Below, in pieces: positions 34,201-43,762 of a stretch of 64,000 nucleotides of DNA (positions are counted from its first letter, which is position 1; each line of letters begins with the position of its first letter). Location: assembly GCF_014641945.1 (NCBI RefSeq), contig NZ_BMIJ01000008.1:186001-250000 (forward strand), read 5' to 3'. The position numbers were made by a program, and so were the translations under genes. The notes beneath the pieces were generated by a model. The model did no database searches and was not told the DNA's origin. It was given only the letters and a program-made list of their open reading frames with translations. Origin of the DNA: Marinobacterium zhoushanense. Its GTDB lineage: Bacteria; Pseudomonadota; Gammaproteobacteria; Pseudomonadales; Balneatricaceae.

Positions 34201-35138
34201 CAACTCTCGCGAACCTGGCCGATTCGATTAACCACCACCGTCGCCAGATCGTTGGGATTGAATTTAGCCAGGAAACCATCGGCTCCGACCTTCTTGACCA
34301 TCGACACGTTGAAGCCACCGCTCAGGGAGGTATGCAGCACCACATGCATACGCTGCATCCGAGTATCTTCGCGAATCATGGCCGTTAGGGTGTAGCCATC
34401 CATCTCCGGCATCTCGATATCGGAGATCACCATCAGGAAGGATTTCTCAACGTCGATGCCCTTGTCAGCCATACCACGCAGCAAGTCCCAAGCCTGCTTG
34501 CCGTTGTTGGCCGAGGTCACTTTCAAGCCCAGGCTTTCCAGCGAACGCTGCATCTGATTGCGTGCCACTGCCGAGTCATCGACGATCAGCACATGATGCT
34601 GCTGTGCCTGCTCACGCACACTCTTATCGGCGACATCCTCGCTCACATCGGTCGCCATCGGGTAGAGGTCGGCCAGAATCTGCTCTACGTCGAGAATCTC
34701 GACCAACTTGCCATCAAGTTCGAATACGGCGGTCAAGTAGTTTTCGGAGCCGATCTCTGCCGGGGGCGGCATGATCTGGTCCCACTGGGTGTTGAAGATC
34801 CGGTCCACCTTGCGCACCAGAAATGCCAGCGTGCGACGGTTATACTCCGCCACGATCAGAAAACACTTACGCTGTTCATCGGCTGGAATCGCACGACGTC
34901 CGATAGCCTCGGATAGGTCCAGCACAGGTATCGTTTCGCCACGAATGTGCGCCATCCCCTTGACCGAGGTGGTCAACCTGGGCACCTCCGTCAACTCCGG
35001 ACACTGCAGCACTTCACGCACTTTAAAAACGTTGATGCCATAGCGTTGCGAGGTCTCCAGACCAAACAACAGCAGCTCCAGCCGGTTCTGCCCCACCATC
35101 TGGGTGCGTAGGTTTACACTATCCAAGATACCTGACAT
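34200..35138 (-). CDS. cheV: Chemotaxis coupling/receiver protein CheV
   Basis: CheV joins a CheW-like domain (about 15-160) to a phosphorylatable receiver (183-305). The receiver is intact: VLIVDDS with Asp187/188, phosphoacceptor Asp240 in VISDIEMPEMDG, and Lys292. It couples receptors to CheA and may dampen signalling as a phosphate sink. The ATG at 35138 matches the family start (SGILDSVNLRTQMVGQNRLE); 15 further in-frame codons upstream have no similarity. It diverges from flgA with only 31 bases between starts. Confidence 0.94.
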   Translation of the reverse strand: MSGILDSVNLRTQMVGQNRLELLLFGLETSQRYGINVFKVREVLQCPELTEVPRLTTSVKGMAHIRGETIPVLDLSEAIGRRAIPADEQRKCFLIVAEYNRRTLAFLVRKVDRIFNTQWDQIMPPPAEIGSENYLTAVFELDGKLVEILDVEQILADLYPMATDVSEDVADKSVREQAQQHHVLIVDDSAVARNQMQRSLESLGLKVTSANNGKQAWDLLRGMADKGIDVEKSFLMVISDIEMPEMDGYTLTAMIREDTRMQRMHVVLHTSLSGGFNVSMVKKVGADGFLAKFNPNDLATVVVNRIGQVRES

Positions 35139-35169
35139 GATCGCTTCAAACCCCGAGGTCAGAGTAGTA

Positions 35170-35916
35170 ATGTCGTACCGCAAAGCCCTGCTGTTTCAGG
35201 ACTCAAGCGTGAACTTCCTCAAATTTATATCTTCATGCGCACTGCTGGCCATTACACTGGCCGCTCCCGCCCGCACACTCTCGGCCAACGAACTGCCTAA
35301 CTCTGACATAGAGAGCCAAGTCGCGTCGACTATTCGTCAGCATTTCGAGACTAGAGTACCAGAGAGTCGCGTAAACGTAACAGTAAACCCTATAAACCGC
35401 ACACTTTCTTTAACCCCCTGCCAATCAGCCCTGCAAATTGAGCTGCCTTTCAGTGGCGGGGAGCGGGTCACGGCCAAGGTCAGCTGTGCAAGCCCTCGCC
35501 CCTGGAGCATTTTCGTTACCGCAAGAGTACAGCAGTTTATCGCGGTGGTGACAGCCAGACGACCGATAACCCGGGACAGTCGCATCGGCGGCGACGCGCT
35601 TGCTCTGAGTGAACAGAATATCACCCGATTGAGCGGTGGATATTACACCCGACTGCAGGATGTCCTGGGCAAAACAGCACGGGTTCCAATCGACAATGGC
35701 GAGATCATCACCGCACGGGTGCTGGAACCCTCACTGGCCGTTCGCCGCGGTGATCGGATTACGCTCGAAGTCCGCAAAGGGGCCTTGCTGATTCGTACGG
35801 ACGCGATTGCACTCGAGGACGGCCGCCTGAACGAACAGATCGATGTGCAAAACCGCAACTCGGGTCGTCAAGTACGCGGCACGGTCACAGCTCCCGGAAT
35901 AGTGACCTTATACTGA
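35170..35916 (+). CDS. flgA: Flagellar P-ring assembly chaperone FlgA
   Basis: FlgA is a periplasmic chaperone for FlgI. The 248-residue protein has an N-terminal signal region with a hydrophobic core FISSCALLAITLAAPA (about 18-33), a SAF-like middle (ARRPITRDSRIGGDAL) and the family C-terminus GRQVRGTVTAPGIVTLY. The ATG at 35170 is chosen over an earlier in-frame start at 35104, which would overlap cheV by 35 bases and place a polar stretch before the signal. The ribosome site is poor. Confidence 0.9.
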   Translation: MSYRKALLFQDSSVNFLKFISSCALLAITLAAPARTLSANELPNSDIESQVASTIRQHFETRVPESRVNVTVNPINRTLSLTPCQSALQIELPFSGGERVTAKVSCASPRPWSIFVTARVQQFIAVVTARRPITRDSRIGGDALALSEQNITRLSGGYYTRLQDVLGKTARVPIDNGEIITARVLEPSLAVRRGDRITLEVRKGALLIRTDAIALEDGRLNEQIDVQNRNSGRQVRGTVTAPGIVTLY

Positions 35917-36015
35917 ACACCACTTGATCCGACACGCCTTGGCCAGGCCAGGCAGGAAACATTATACTTGTCGTTAAGTTGAATACTGGGATGCAAAAAA
36001 AATTACCAGTTTCGC

Positions 36016-36042
36016 TAAAGTTTTCTGAAAGCAGACCGATAC
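36016..36042 (+). promoter_or_regulatory. Sigma-28 promoter for flgM-flgN
   Basis: TAAAGTTT, an 11-base spacer and ACCGATAC give a near-perfect sigma-28 site 32 bases before flgM, placing the anti-sigma factor gene under the factor it inhibits. Confidence 0.88.
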
Positions 36043-36073
36043 CCTTACCCGTAACAGCTAAGAGGTATATGTG

Positions 36074-36400
36074 ATGGCTATTGATCTTCCGGGTGTTGGC
36101 TCTACCCAAGCGGGTACGGCGCGTAACAACCGGGTTAACAATGAGCAGCAAAACAACACCGCCGCTACCGGCAGTGGTGGCAGCGCTCAGCCATCGGTCG
36201 GTCCTAGTAACAGCGATACCGTCAAGATCAGCGAAACGGCGTTGGCGATCCACAACGCCATCCAGAACGGCGACGACGAACCCGAAGTCAACAGCGATCG
36301 TGTAGCTGCACTGAAAAGTGCCATCGAAAGCGGCGAGTATAAGGTTGATGCGGAGCGCGTCGCCAAGGGCATGCTTGCTATCGAGTCTCTGTTTAGCTGA
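36074..36400 (+). CDS. flgM: Anti-sigma-28 factor FlgM
   Basis: FlgM binds sigma-28 (FliA) until the hook is finished and FlgM is exported. The 108-residue protein is polar and disordered in its first half (Asn/Gln/Gly/Ser-rich), with the conserved sigma-binding C-terminal half: DTVKISETA (about 49-57), VNSDRVAALKSAIESGEYKV and a final helix AKGMLAIESLF. The ATG at 36074 has AGAGGT at correct spacing; a GTG directly before it is the alternative. It has its own sigma-28 promoter. Confidence 0.93.
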   Translation: MAIDLPGVGSTQAGTARNNRVNNEQQNNTAATGSGGSAQPSVGPSNSDTVKISETALAIHNAIQNGDDEPEVNSDRVAALKSAIESGEYKVDAERVAKGMLAIESLFS

Positions 36401-36424
36401 TCTCTGTTGAAGTACGACTAGCCG

Positions 36425-36913
36425 ATGTCGAACCTGCCAAATCCTGACCAACTCCACCCCCTGATCGAACAGGGCGTGGAGTTGCTTCGTGAGTTGGAAA
36501 AACTGCTGCAGGAAGAGCGTAGCGCGCTCGAGCAGCGAGACCTGGAAGCCATACAGCGCGCAACCTCGTCCAAGGAATCACTGCTCGCTGCCATCCACGA
36601 AAACTTCACCGCGCGTCACACCCTGCTGTCCAATCTGGGCGTCGAACTATCAGCCGAGGGCTGGGAGCGGTATCTGAAGACACTACCGGGTGAGAATGCA
36701 CTCAAGCTGGGGGAGCTTTGGCAGACGCTGGCGGACGCGCTGGCACAGGTGCAACAGGAAAGTACCGTCAATCAGCAGATTATTCTTCGCGGACAGGAGA
36801 GCACCGAACGCCTTCTCAACCTGCTACAGGGTAAAAACCAGAAGAGCCAGCTCTATGGCAGTTCGGGGAAAAGCAACAACTTCAGCACGCAGAGCAGAAT
36901 CGGCAAAGCCTGA
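36425..36913 (+). CDS. flgN: Flagellar export chaperone FlgN
   Basis: FlgN is the cytoplasmic chaperone for FlgK and FlgL. The 162 residues are almost entirely helical (LIEQGVELLRELEKLLQEE, ALEQRDLEAIQRATSSKESL), with the family FlgN pattern of Glu/Leu heptads and a polar tail. It is 24 bases after flgM, the standard flgM-flgN pairing. Confidence 0.9.
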   Translation: MSNLPNPDQLHPLIEQGVELLRELEKLLQEERSALEQRDLEAIQRATSSKESLLAAIHENFTARHTLLSNLGVELSAEGWERYLKTLPGENALKLGELWQTLADALAQVQQESTVNQQIILRGQESTERLLNLLQGKNQKSQLYGSSGKSNNFSTQSRIGKA

Positions 36914-36969
36914 CATCCCGCTCACCACGCCTGGCAGTACTCCCTTTTTATCGCTACAATGCGCGCCGT

Positions 36970-37044
36970 CTCCCCATAGTTCAATGGATAGAATAAACCC
37001 CTCCTAAGGGTTAGATCCAGGTTCGAATCCTGGTGGGGAGGCCA
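36970..37044 (+). tRNA. tRNA-Arg (anticodon CCU)
   Basis: Acceptor CTCCCCA pairs with TGGGGAG, the T-arm is CCAGG-TTCGAAT-CCTGG, and the anticodon loop CTCCTAA gives CCU. Discriminator G and an encoded CCA complete the 75-base gene. Confidence 0.95.
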
Positions 37045-37079
37045 CTCAGCCGGCAAGAGTCTCTCAAGACCCTCACCCA

Positions 37080-38690
37080 CTACCGAAGCAAAGGACCGAG
37101 CGACCCATCCGTCAGAAAGTCCACCGACCTGGTCCGCAGTCCCTTGAACTGCAACAACTTCTCCCGCTCGAGGTCGGCCAACTGCAGACGCTCAGCCAAT
37201 CGCAGATAACGATCAACCATTTTCAACCGCTCCTCACGCTTTTCCACGCCATCACGAGCACTCTCGAGATAGAGCTGCGCCAGATTCAGCAGCGCCGCGG
37301 CATAGCCGGGATCATATTCGATCGCCATACCGAAATAGCGCATAGCCTGCGCGTACTTGCCCGCCATATAGTGTTTGATGCCAAGGCGGTTGACCTTGCT
37401 CGCCATCGCCTGGTCACGCTTGGATTTGCGCGCTTCCGAAAACTGCCTGAGTTCGCTCTCGGGCTCAAGCATCGGCACCTTATCGCCGCTGAGCACCAAC
37501 TCCTCGCGCGAAAGATCCAAGGGTGACTCCAACTGTTGATTTAACGTGCGCGCCTCCCCCTTCAGCCTGTTGGCCTCTTCAGGCTCCGCCAAATCATGAG
37601 CAACCTGACTTCGCAGCAACGCAGTACGCACCTTCAACGCCTGATCACGGGGAAATCTGAACTCCGCCGTATTCAGCAAGGTGTCCACCTCGTTTCTGAG
37701 ATCCATCACCTGGCGAGTTTGAGCCCCTTTCATCTCCAAACGACGCACGTTCGCCAGGCGAAGAAAGGGTTCAGGCGAGCGGTAGCAGCTTTGCCGCCCC
37801 AAGACGATGGAGCGTTTAAAAGCCCCGTCTGCCAGCTCCAGAGCATCGGTTTGCATCGCCACACGCCCCAGCTCCATCTGCCTGGGGATACCCAAGGGCG
37901 CCTTCTCGGTTGCCTCCTTGAGGGTATCCCTGGCATTGTGTAGCTGCCCATCCCGCTCCTGTACTCGCGCCAACAGATCATAGGCCGCAATCAACAGGGG
38001 GTGTGTTTCGATCAACTTGTTTAGCAGCTCCGCGGCCTCCTTCAGCCGATCGAGAAGATATAGCGCTTTCGCCATGATCAACCCGGTATCCTTATCCCCC
38101 CCTTGCCAGTACTGCCGTTCGAGAAACTCGTAAGCCTCCTGTACCCGTCCGAGATCGATCAAACACTGGGCTTTCAAGCGCCTGGCCTGATCGTAACAGG
38201 GGTGGGCGCGTGGGATATCGTCACAGGCATCGATGGCAGCGTCCAGGTCACCGATCTCGATCGCCTGCTCGACCGGATACAGCATGCGCTTGCGCGCCAC
38301 CAGCTGGTCAAGCCGTTGCTTAAGCTCATCAACAGAAAAGGGCTTGGTCAGTAGCGCGTCGGGCCGACTGTCGATGGCATGCAAGACCACCTCCTGAGAC
38401 GCATCCGAGGTCATGAACACCCAAACAGCCGTGGGTCGGACATAACCTCGAAAACGCGCTTCCTCCAGCAGCTGCAAACCACTTACCGCATCGCTACTGT
38501 TGTGTCCCAGCAAAATAATATCGAACGACTCTTCGCGTATGGCTTCCAACACCCGGTCGTTCACCGTCATCGCCGCCAGATTCTGAACGCCGAGCTCACG
38601 CAGCATATAAAAAATGGTCGCACGCATGTTCCCACTGCTTTCAACCAGTAGAACCTTTTTGTCGGCATAATTGATTTTTGATGGAGCCAC
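37080..38690 (-). CDS. Degenerate response-regulator receiver fused to TPR repeats
   Basis: The 536-residue protein has an N-terminal receiver-like domain (10-128) followed by tetratricopeptide-type helical repeats (about 135-350) and a further TPR near 430-500 (HYMAGKYAQAMRYFGMAIEYDPGYAAAL, in parts). The receiver keeps the Thr94 and Lys116 (LLTKPF) positions but lacks the acid pocket (VESS at 16-19 instead of VDDS) and has glycine (Gly62, ILLGHN) where the phosphoacceptor aspartate should be. It is therefore a pseudo-receiver, probably a protein-interaction module. The start is GTG at 38690 with AGGGA upstream. No partner gene is obvious; the role is unknown. Confidence 0.8.
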   Translation of the reverse strand: MAPSKINYADKKVLLVESSGNMRATIFYMLRELGVQNLAAMTVNDRVLEAIREESFDIILLGHNSSDAVSGLQLLEEARFRGYVRPTAVWVFMTSDASQEVVLHAIDSRPDALLTKPFSVDELKQRLDQLVARKRMLYPVEQAIEIGDLDAAIDACDDIPRAHPCYDQARRLKAQCLIDLGRVQEAYEFLERQYWQGGDKDTGLIMAKALYLLDRLKEAAELLNKLIETHPLLIAAYDLLARVQERDGQLHNARDTLKEATEKAPLGIPRQMELGRVAMQTDALELADGAFKRSIVLGRQSCYRSPEPFLRLANVRRLEMKGAQTRQVMDLRNEVDTLLNTAEFRFPRDQALKVRTALLRSQVAHDLAEPEEANRLKGEARTLNQQLESPLDLSREELVLSGDKVPMLEPESELRQFSEARKSKRDQAMASKVNRLGIKHYMAGKYAQAMRYFGMAIEYDPGYAAALLNLAQLYLESARDGVEKREERLKMVDRYLRLAERLQLADLEREKLLQFKGLRTRSVDFLTDGSLGPLLR

Positions 38691-39077
38691 GGATCCCTGC
38701 TCACCCTACAAAACCGGTCAAGATTACCGATGCGCACTAAGAGAAGATGACGGTGTATTGAGTATACAGAGGGTTACAGCCAGTGCGGAAGCAAGCATGC
38801 CTAAAAACGTGGCAAAGAAAAAGGCACCGGTGTCGGGTGAAAACACGCGGTGCCAAAGACAGTTCTATGCTGTACGAGAAGAGTACTTAAGTTTCGCATT
38901 CCACATCATGATCTGAGTCAACTCCATGACTATCGGGCACCCTCTTTCAGATCATCATTACTAGAGTTGCCCGTTAGGGCAGGATATAACGGGAAATAGA
39001 TGTTAAGACCTATGCCTAAGGGGAGGCGGTACGCTTTTCACTTACAATAGGCGGCAGATGGAAAGAATGGAAAGATA
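38691..39077. other. 387-base intergenic region without a supported gene
   Basis: This stretch separates the divergent pseudo-receiver and deacetylase-family genes and probably holds promoters for both. A 39-codon basic frame starts at the ATG near 38799 but has no ribosome site or recognisable features. No RNA gene, repeat or terminator is clear. Confidence 0.5.
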
Positions 39078-40001
39078 ATGACAACAGCATTCGTCAGCCA
39101 CCAGGATTGCAGCCTGCACAACATGGGTCCGGAACACCCGGAAAGCCCGGTCAGACTGCACGCAATCCGCCGCGTACTGGAGCGTACAGGCCTGCTCGAC
39201 AGGCTCACGCAACTTGAAGCCGTACCGGTTACCGCAGAGCAGATCCGCCTTGCCCATGCCGATCTTCACCAGACAAGACTGGAGATGAAAGTGCCTGAGC
39301 AAGGGGTCGTGTATACCGACGAGGACACGGCCCTGTGCCCCGATTCATTGCATGCGGCCAACCTGGCGGCCGGGGGAGCAGTCCTGGCAACGGATGCGGT
39401 GCTCAGCGGCAGCGTGCGCAATGCCTTCGTCGCGGCCCGCCCACCCGGACACCATGCCGAATACAGAGCCGCCATGGGCTTCTGTTTTTACAACAATGTC
39501 GCCATCGCCGCATGTCACGCACTCCAGCATGCCCAGATCAAACGTGTCGCCATACTCGACTTCGACGTCCACCACTGCAATGGCACCGTCGACATATTCC
39601 AAAACCGGCCGGAGGTACTGGTGTGCTCCACCTTTCAACACCCCTACTACCCGGAACGCTACGCCGAGATCGAGCGGCCCAACATCGTCAATTGCCCCTT
39701 GGCCGCCTTCAGTCCTGCGAGCGACTGGCGCGACGCGATTGCACAGCGCTGGCTACCGGCCCTGCACGAGCACCAGCCTGACATGATCTTCATCTCGGCC
39801 GGGTTCGACGCGCACAAGGAGGATCCCATGGCTGACCTGAATCTGGAGGAGGAGGACTACCGCTGGGTGACCGAGCAGATCATGGAGGCGGCCGACGTAC
39901 TATGTGGCGGACGTCTGGTATCGGTACTCGAGGGCGGCTACAACCCGGTCGCGCTGGCCTTCAGCGTGCTCGCCCATCTCGAAGCGCTTAGCACCGAATA
40001 A
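39078..40001 (+). CDS. Histone deacetylase-family amidohydrolase (acetylpolyamine or acetyl-lysine deacetylase type)
   Basis: The zinc-dependent deacetylase fold is complete in 307 residues. RPPGHHA (121-127) has the two active-site histidines, DFDVHHCNGT (161-170) supplies zinc ligands Asp163 and His165, and AGFDAH (241-246) supplies the third ligand Asp244. N-terminal PEHPESPVRL is typical of bacterial class II-like members. The substrate (acetylpolyamine, acetyl-lysine or another amide) cannot be read. It is a single gene ending in a strong bidirectional terminator. Confidence 0.9.
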   Translation: MTTAFVSHQDCSLHNMGPEHPESPVRLHAIRRVLERTGLLDRLTQLEAVPVTAEQIRLAHADLHQTRLEMKVPEQGVVYTDEDTALCPDSLHAANLAAGGAVLATDAVLSGSVRNAFVAARPPGHHAEYRAAMGFCFYNNVAIAACHALQHAQIKRVAILDFDVHHCNGTVDIFQNRPEVLVCSTFQHPYYPERYAEIERPNIVNCPLAAFSPASDWRDAIAQRWLPALHEHQPDMIFISAGFDAHKEDPMADLNLEEEDYRWVTEQIMEAADVLCGGRLVSVLEGGYNPVALAFSVLAHLEALSTE

Positions 40002-40017
40002 CAGCGCCTCTGAAAAT

Positions 40018-40046
40018 AAAAAGGGCTGCCTAAGGCAGCCCTTTTT
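40018..40046. terminator. Bidirectional terminator between the deacetylase gene and oadB
   Basis: AAAAAGGGCTGCC and GGCAGCCCTTTTT form a 13-base stem with a TAA loop, serving both converging genes. Confidence 0.92.
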
Positions 40047-40059
40047 AGTAGATGCGGAG

Positions 40060-41361
40060 TTAGCCGACAAACTTGATCATGACACCGGCCGCAACCGCCG
40101 AGCCGATAACACCCGCCACGTTCGGTCCCATGGCATGCATCAGCAGGAAGTTCTGCGGATTCGCTTCCAGACCGAGCTTGTTGGATACGCGGGCGGCCAT
40201 CGGTACCGCCGATACGCCGGCCGAACCGATCAGCGGGTTGATGGCATTGCCACCTTCCAGCTTATTCATCAGCTTGGCCATCAACACGCCACAGGCTGTC
40301 CCGATACCGAAGGCGACAACCCCCAGCACCAGAATACCCAGCGTTTCCAGGTCCAGGAACTTGTCGGCACTGAGCTTGGAGCCAACCGACAGACCAAGGA
40401 AGATGGTCACGATGTTGATCAGCGCATTCTGAGCAGTGTCGCTCAAGCGATCGACCACGCCGCATTCACGCATCAGGTTACCGAAGCAGAACATACCCAG
40501 CAGCGGTGCGGCATCCGGCAGCAGCAGCGCAACCAGAATCAACAGCACCAGCGGGAACAGGACCTTTTCCGTCTTCGACACGTGACGCAGCTGAGTCATC
40601 TTGATCTTGCGCTCAGACTCCGTAGTCAGCAGACGCATAATCGGTGGCTGAATCAGCGGCACCAGCGCCATATAGGAGTACGCAGCGACAGCGATCGCAC
40701 CGAGCAGATGCGGCGCCAGCAAGCTCGCCACATAGATCGCGGTAGGACCGTCGGCACCACCGATGATGCCGATTGCGGCAGCATCCTGAATGCTGAAATC
40801 CATAACACCGAGCATCGTCAGCGCAACAGCGCCCATGATGGTGGCGAAGATACCGAACTGCGCCGCCGCACCCAGGAACAGCGTCTTGGGATTAGCCAGC
40901 AGTGGACCGAAATCGGTCATCGCACCGACACCCATGAAGATGACCAGCGGCGCGGCACCCGAGGCGATGGCGACCAGGTAGAAGTTGTACAGCATGCCGT
41001 TGTTATAACCGGCATCGAGTGCAACGTCGGTTGCCGCGGTATGCGCGGTGTGCGAGGCCGCTTTGTACGCATGCAGCAGCGCCTGCGGGTCAGCACTGTC
41101 CACACCCAGCGCGGCAGCCAGCCCTGTCAGCACTTCCGGCTTGGCAAAGTGGAGCGCATTCTCCACCGCCGAAAACGCAAGTCCGGCTTCCGGAATGTTG
41201 GCCAGAATGCCGCCAAAGCCGATCGGCACCAGCAACAAAGGTTCGAAATTCTTGCGAATCGCAAGAAACAGCAGCAACAGACCGATAACAATCATGAACG
41301 CCTGGCCGGCGCTGATGTTATAGATCCCCGATGCCGTAAACAGACTGAGTAGTTTATCCAT
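40060..41361 (-). CDS. oadB: Sodium-pumping oxaloacetate decarboxylase, beta subunit
   Basis: The beta subunit is the membrane part that decarboxylates carboxybiotin and exports sodium ions. It has 433 residues with many hydrophobic helices, and the family segments [28 protein letters not shown] (with the key aspartate of the ion site) and [21 protein letters not shown]. It is the last gene of oadGAB and is closed by a strong terminator. Methylmalonyl-CoA decarboxylase beta is the close alternative, but the alpha subunit next door favours oxaloacetate. Confidence 0.94.
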   Translation of the reverse strand: MDKLLSLFTASGIYNISAGQAFMIVIGLLLLFLAIRKNFEPLLLVPIGFGGILANIPEAGLAFSAVENALHFAKPEVLTGLAAALGVDSADPQALLHAYKAASHTAHTAATDVALDAGYNNGMLYNFYLVAIASGAAPLVIFMGVGAMTDFGPLLANPKTLFLGAAAQFGIFATIMGAVALTMLGVMDFSIQDAAAIGIIGGADGPTAIYVASLLAPHLLGAIAVAAYSYMALVPLIQPPIMRLLTTESERKIKMTQLRHVSKTEKVLFPLVLLILVALLLPDAAPLLGMFCFGNLMRECGVVDRLSDTAQNALINIVTIFLGLSVGSKLSADKFLDLETLGILVLGVVAFGIGTACGVLMAKLMNKLEGGNAINPLIGSAGVSAVPMAARVSNKLGLEANPQNFLLMHAMGPNVAGVIGSAVAAGVMIKFVG

Positions 41362-41380
41362 TACTCACACCTTTTGCGGA

Positions 41381-43162
41381 TCAGGCCAGGGTGACGAGTG
41401 AATCGCCGACCTGAACGGCATCACCCTCTTTGACATCGACGGAGACGATGTGGCCGGCACGCGCTGCACGCACTTCGGTTTCCATCTTCATCGCTTCCAG
41501 TATCACCAGCACATCACCTTCCTGAACCGATTCACCGGCACTGACCAGCACTTTCCAGATGTTACCAGCCAGCGGTGCCGGAACCTCTTCACCGCTACCA
41601 GCGGCCGGAGCAGGAGCAGCAGCCGCGGCAGGTGCCGGTGCGACATTGGTAATATCGCCACCTTCAGCCACCTGTACGACGTAGTTCTGACCATTAACGG
41701 TGATGGTGTAGACTTCCGGTCCTGATTTCTTCGGTGCTGACATGGCTTTAGCGTCCTCAAGCGTCGGTGCGGGTTCAAAGGCGTCGGGGTTACCGCGGTT
41801 TTCCAGGAATTTGAGACCAATCTGCGGGAACAGCGCATAGGTCAGGACATCGTCGATCTCGCGCTCGCCCTGCTCCAGCTTGATCCCTTTCTCGCCGGAC
41901 AGCTCTTTCAGCTCACCGACCAACTTTTCCATCTCGGGTTGCAACAGATCTGCCGGACGGCAGGTGATCGCTTCACCACCAGCCAGCACGCGAGCCTGAA
42001 GCTCAGCATTAAACGGAGCCGGGGCCGCACCGTATTCACCCTTGAGTACGCCCTGCACCTCTTTGGAGATGGTCTTGTAGCGCTCGCCCATCAACACGTT
42101 GATCACCGCTTGAGTACCGACGATCTGGGAGGTTGGCGTCACAAGCGGAATGAAGCCGAGGTCTTCGCGAACACGCGGGATCTCGTGCAGTACTTCATCG
42201 AACTTGTCAGAGGCACCCTGCTCGCGCAACTGACTTTCCATATTGGTCAGCATGCCACCCGGGACCTGAGCCACCAGGATGCGAGAGTCGGTACCGCGCA
42301 GGGAACCCTCGAATTTTGCGTACTTCTTGCGTACATCGCGGAAGTAGTGCGCGATCTCTTCGAGCAGCAGCAGGTCAAGACCGGTATCCCGATCGGTGCC
42401 GGCCAGAGCAGCGACAACGGATTCGGTTGCCGTATGGCCATAGGTCATCGACATGGAGGAGATCGCCGTATCGACACGGTCGATACCCGCTTCGACAGCC
42501 TTGAGGATGGTCATATCGGACAGACCCGCAGTCGCATGAGCGTGCAGCTGCACCTCAAGACCGGTCTGAGCCTTCAAACGTGACACGAGATCGAAAGCAC
42601 CGTAAGGGGTCAGGATGCCCGACATATCCTTGATCGCGATGGAGTCCGCACCCATGTCTTCAAGCGTCTTGGCGTACTCGACCCACATCTCGATGGTATG
42701 CACCGGGCTGGTGGTGTAGGAGATAGTCCCCTGCGCATGCTTGCCGGTTGCCTTCACCGCCTTGATCGCGGTTTCCAGGTTGCGCGGATCGTTCATCGCA
42801 TCGAAGATACGGAACACATCGATACCGCTGACGGCGGCGCGCTCAACGAACTTTTCCACCACGTCATCGGCATAATGGCGGTAGCCCAGCAGGTTCTGGC
42901 CACGCAGCAACATCTGCTGACGGGTGTTCGGCATGACGGCTTTCAACTCGCGGATGCGAGTCCAGGGATCCTCACCCAGATAACGGATGCAGGAATCGAA
43001 GGTCGCGCCCCCCCAGCTTTCGAGGGACCAGTAACCGACCTTGTCGAGTTTCTCGGCGATCGGCAACATATCGTCGAGTCGCAGACGAGTCGCAAACAGG
43101 GACTGATGCGCATCTCGTAGCACGACGTCGGTAATACCTAGTGCTTTCTTAGCGTCGGACAT
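41381..43162 (-). CDS. oadA: Oxaloacetate decarboxylase, alpha subunit (biotin carrier fused)
   Basis: The alpha subunit transfers the carboxyl group from oxaloacetate to biotin. In 593 residues it has an N-terminal TIM-barrel carboxyltransferase ([17 protein letters not shown], 12-28; metal-binding HAHATAG), a conserved C-terminal carboxylase domain, an Ala/Pro-rich linker (about 505-525) and a biotinyl domain whose EAMKM holds the biotinylated Lys559. It is 44 bases downstream of oadG and 19 bases upstream of oadB. Confidence 0.95.
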   Translation of the reverse strand: MSDAKKALGITDVVLRDAHQSLFATRLRLDDMLPIAEKLDKVGYWSLESWGGATFDSCIRYLGEDPWTRIRELKAVMPNTRQQMLLRGQNLLGYRHYADDVVEKFVERAAVSGIDVFRIFDAMNDPRNLETAIKAVKATGKHAQGTISYTTSPVHTIEMWVEYAKTLEDMGADSIAIKDMSGILTPYGAFDLVSRLKAQTGLEVQLHAHATAGLSDMTILKAVEAGIDRVDTAISSMSMTYGHTATESVVAALAGTDRDTGLDLLLLEEIAHYFRDVRKKYAKFEGSLRGTDSRILVAQVPGGMLTNMESQLREQGASDKFDEVLHEIPRVREDLGFIPLVTPTSQIVGTQAVINVLMGERYKTISKEVQGVLKGEYGAAPAPFNAELQARVLAGGEAITCRPADLLQPEMEKLVGELKELSGEKGIKLEQGEREIDDVLTYALFPQIGLKFLENRGNPDAFEPAPTLEDAKAMSAPKKSGPEVYTITVNGQNYVVQVAEGGDITNVAPAPAAAAAPAPAAGSGEEVPAPLAGNIWKVLVSAGESVQEGDVLVILEAMKMETEVRAARAGHIVSVDVKEGDAVQVGDSLVTLA

Positions 43163-43206
43163 GGGATTGGCCTTATCTCAATCTCGTTTATGGTTATGTG
43201 TGCTGC

Positions 43207-43455
43207 TTACGAGCGGTACTTGTGCACGGCTGCGGTCATAACGGCGATCAATTCGTCGTTGTTCGCCCCGGCATTAGCACTTTGCACTTTCGCACTTGAG
43301 CGAGAACGCTGGGGTTTGGGTGCAGGTGCCGGCACGTACTTGTTGACCAGCTTCGACATGACACCGGTACTGATAACCAGCAGCGTCAGAAAGACAAAGA
43401 CGAAACCCATACCGAAGACCAGCAAATTAAGGCCTTCTGATAACAGATTATCCAT
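43207..43455 (-). CDS. oadG: Oxaloacetate decarboxylase, gamma subunit
   Basis: The small gamma subunit anchors alpha to beta and stabilises the complex. It has 82 residues with a single membrane helix (LNLLVFGMGFVFVFLTLLVI, about 8-27), then a Pro/Ala/Lys-rich cytoplasmic part and a C-terminal AVMTAAVHKYRS. AGGAG stands nine bases before the ATG at 43455. It is first in the operon and lies behind a 291-base region that should contain the promoter. Confidence 0.88.
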   Translation of the reverse strand: MDNLLSEGLNLLVFGMGFVFVFLTLLVISTGVMSKLVNKYVPAPAPKPQRSRSSAKVQSANAGANNDELIAVMTAAVHKYRS

Positions 43456-43746
43456 CTATGGGTGCTCCTGTTCGTTACGTAGCCCTTTCGCCCACCAGCG
43501 GCTTTTGGTCGCGCGGACTGCACAATTGTGGGCAGTCTCATGATGGACAGATGAACCGGTTTGCCGGGAACTTGTAACGCAGACAAGTAAACCAACGAAA
43601 CCGAGCGAGCTATTCTGCCCATAGAGGTAGTGCAAAAGCAACATCGTCGACCTTATGTAATTTTTTTACAAAAATCGCCGATAATCAGAGCACTAGGATG
43701 ATACTTCCGACCGCCGAAATGTCGGAACAGGATATAAAAAAGCCGC
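43456..43746. other. Upstream region of oadGAB with an operator-like inverted repeat
   Basis: Between oadG and thiI lie 291 bases with no gene. TGTAA-N5-TTACA at 43656-43670 is a perfect 5-base inverted repeat in an AT-rich stretch about 200 bases before oadG and could bind a regulator. TTCCGAC/GTCGGAA near 43706-43728 forms a small hairpin. Confidence 0.45.
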
Positions 43747-43762
43747 TCATTTATGAGCGGCT
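43735..43762 (-). terminator. Terminator overlapping the end of thiI
   Basis: On the minus strand AGCCGCTCAT-AA-ATGAGCGGCT followed by six T residues; the left arm is the last four thiI codons and the stop codon lies inside the right arm. Confidence 0.9.

Noticed and set aside
38799-38916. A short basic frame (MPKNVAKKKAPV...) in the gap between the pseudo-receiver and deacetylase genes
   Set aside because: There is no convincing ribosome site, and its 39 codons are within chance expectation for this gap.
39904-41352. A 482-codon plus-strand frame opposite oadB
   Set aside because: Its His/Gln/Arg-rich composition reflects antisense to a hydrophobic membrane protein; OadB on the other strand is unambiguous.
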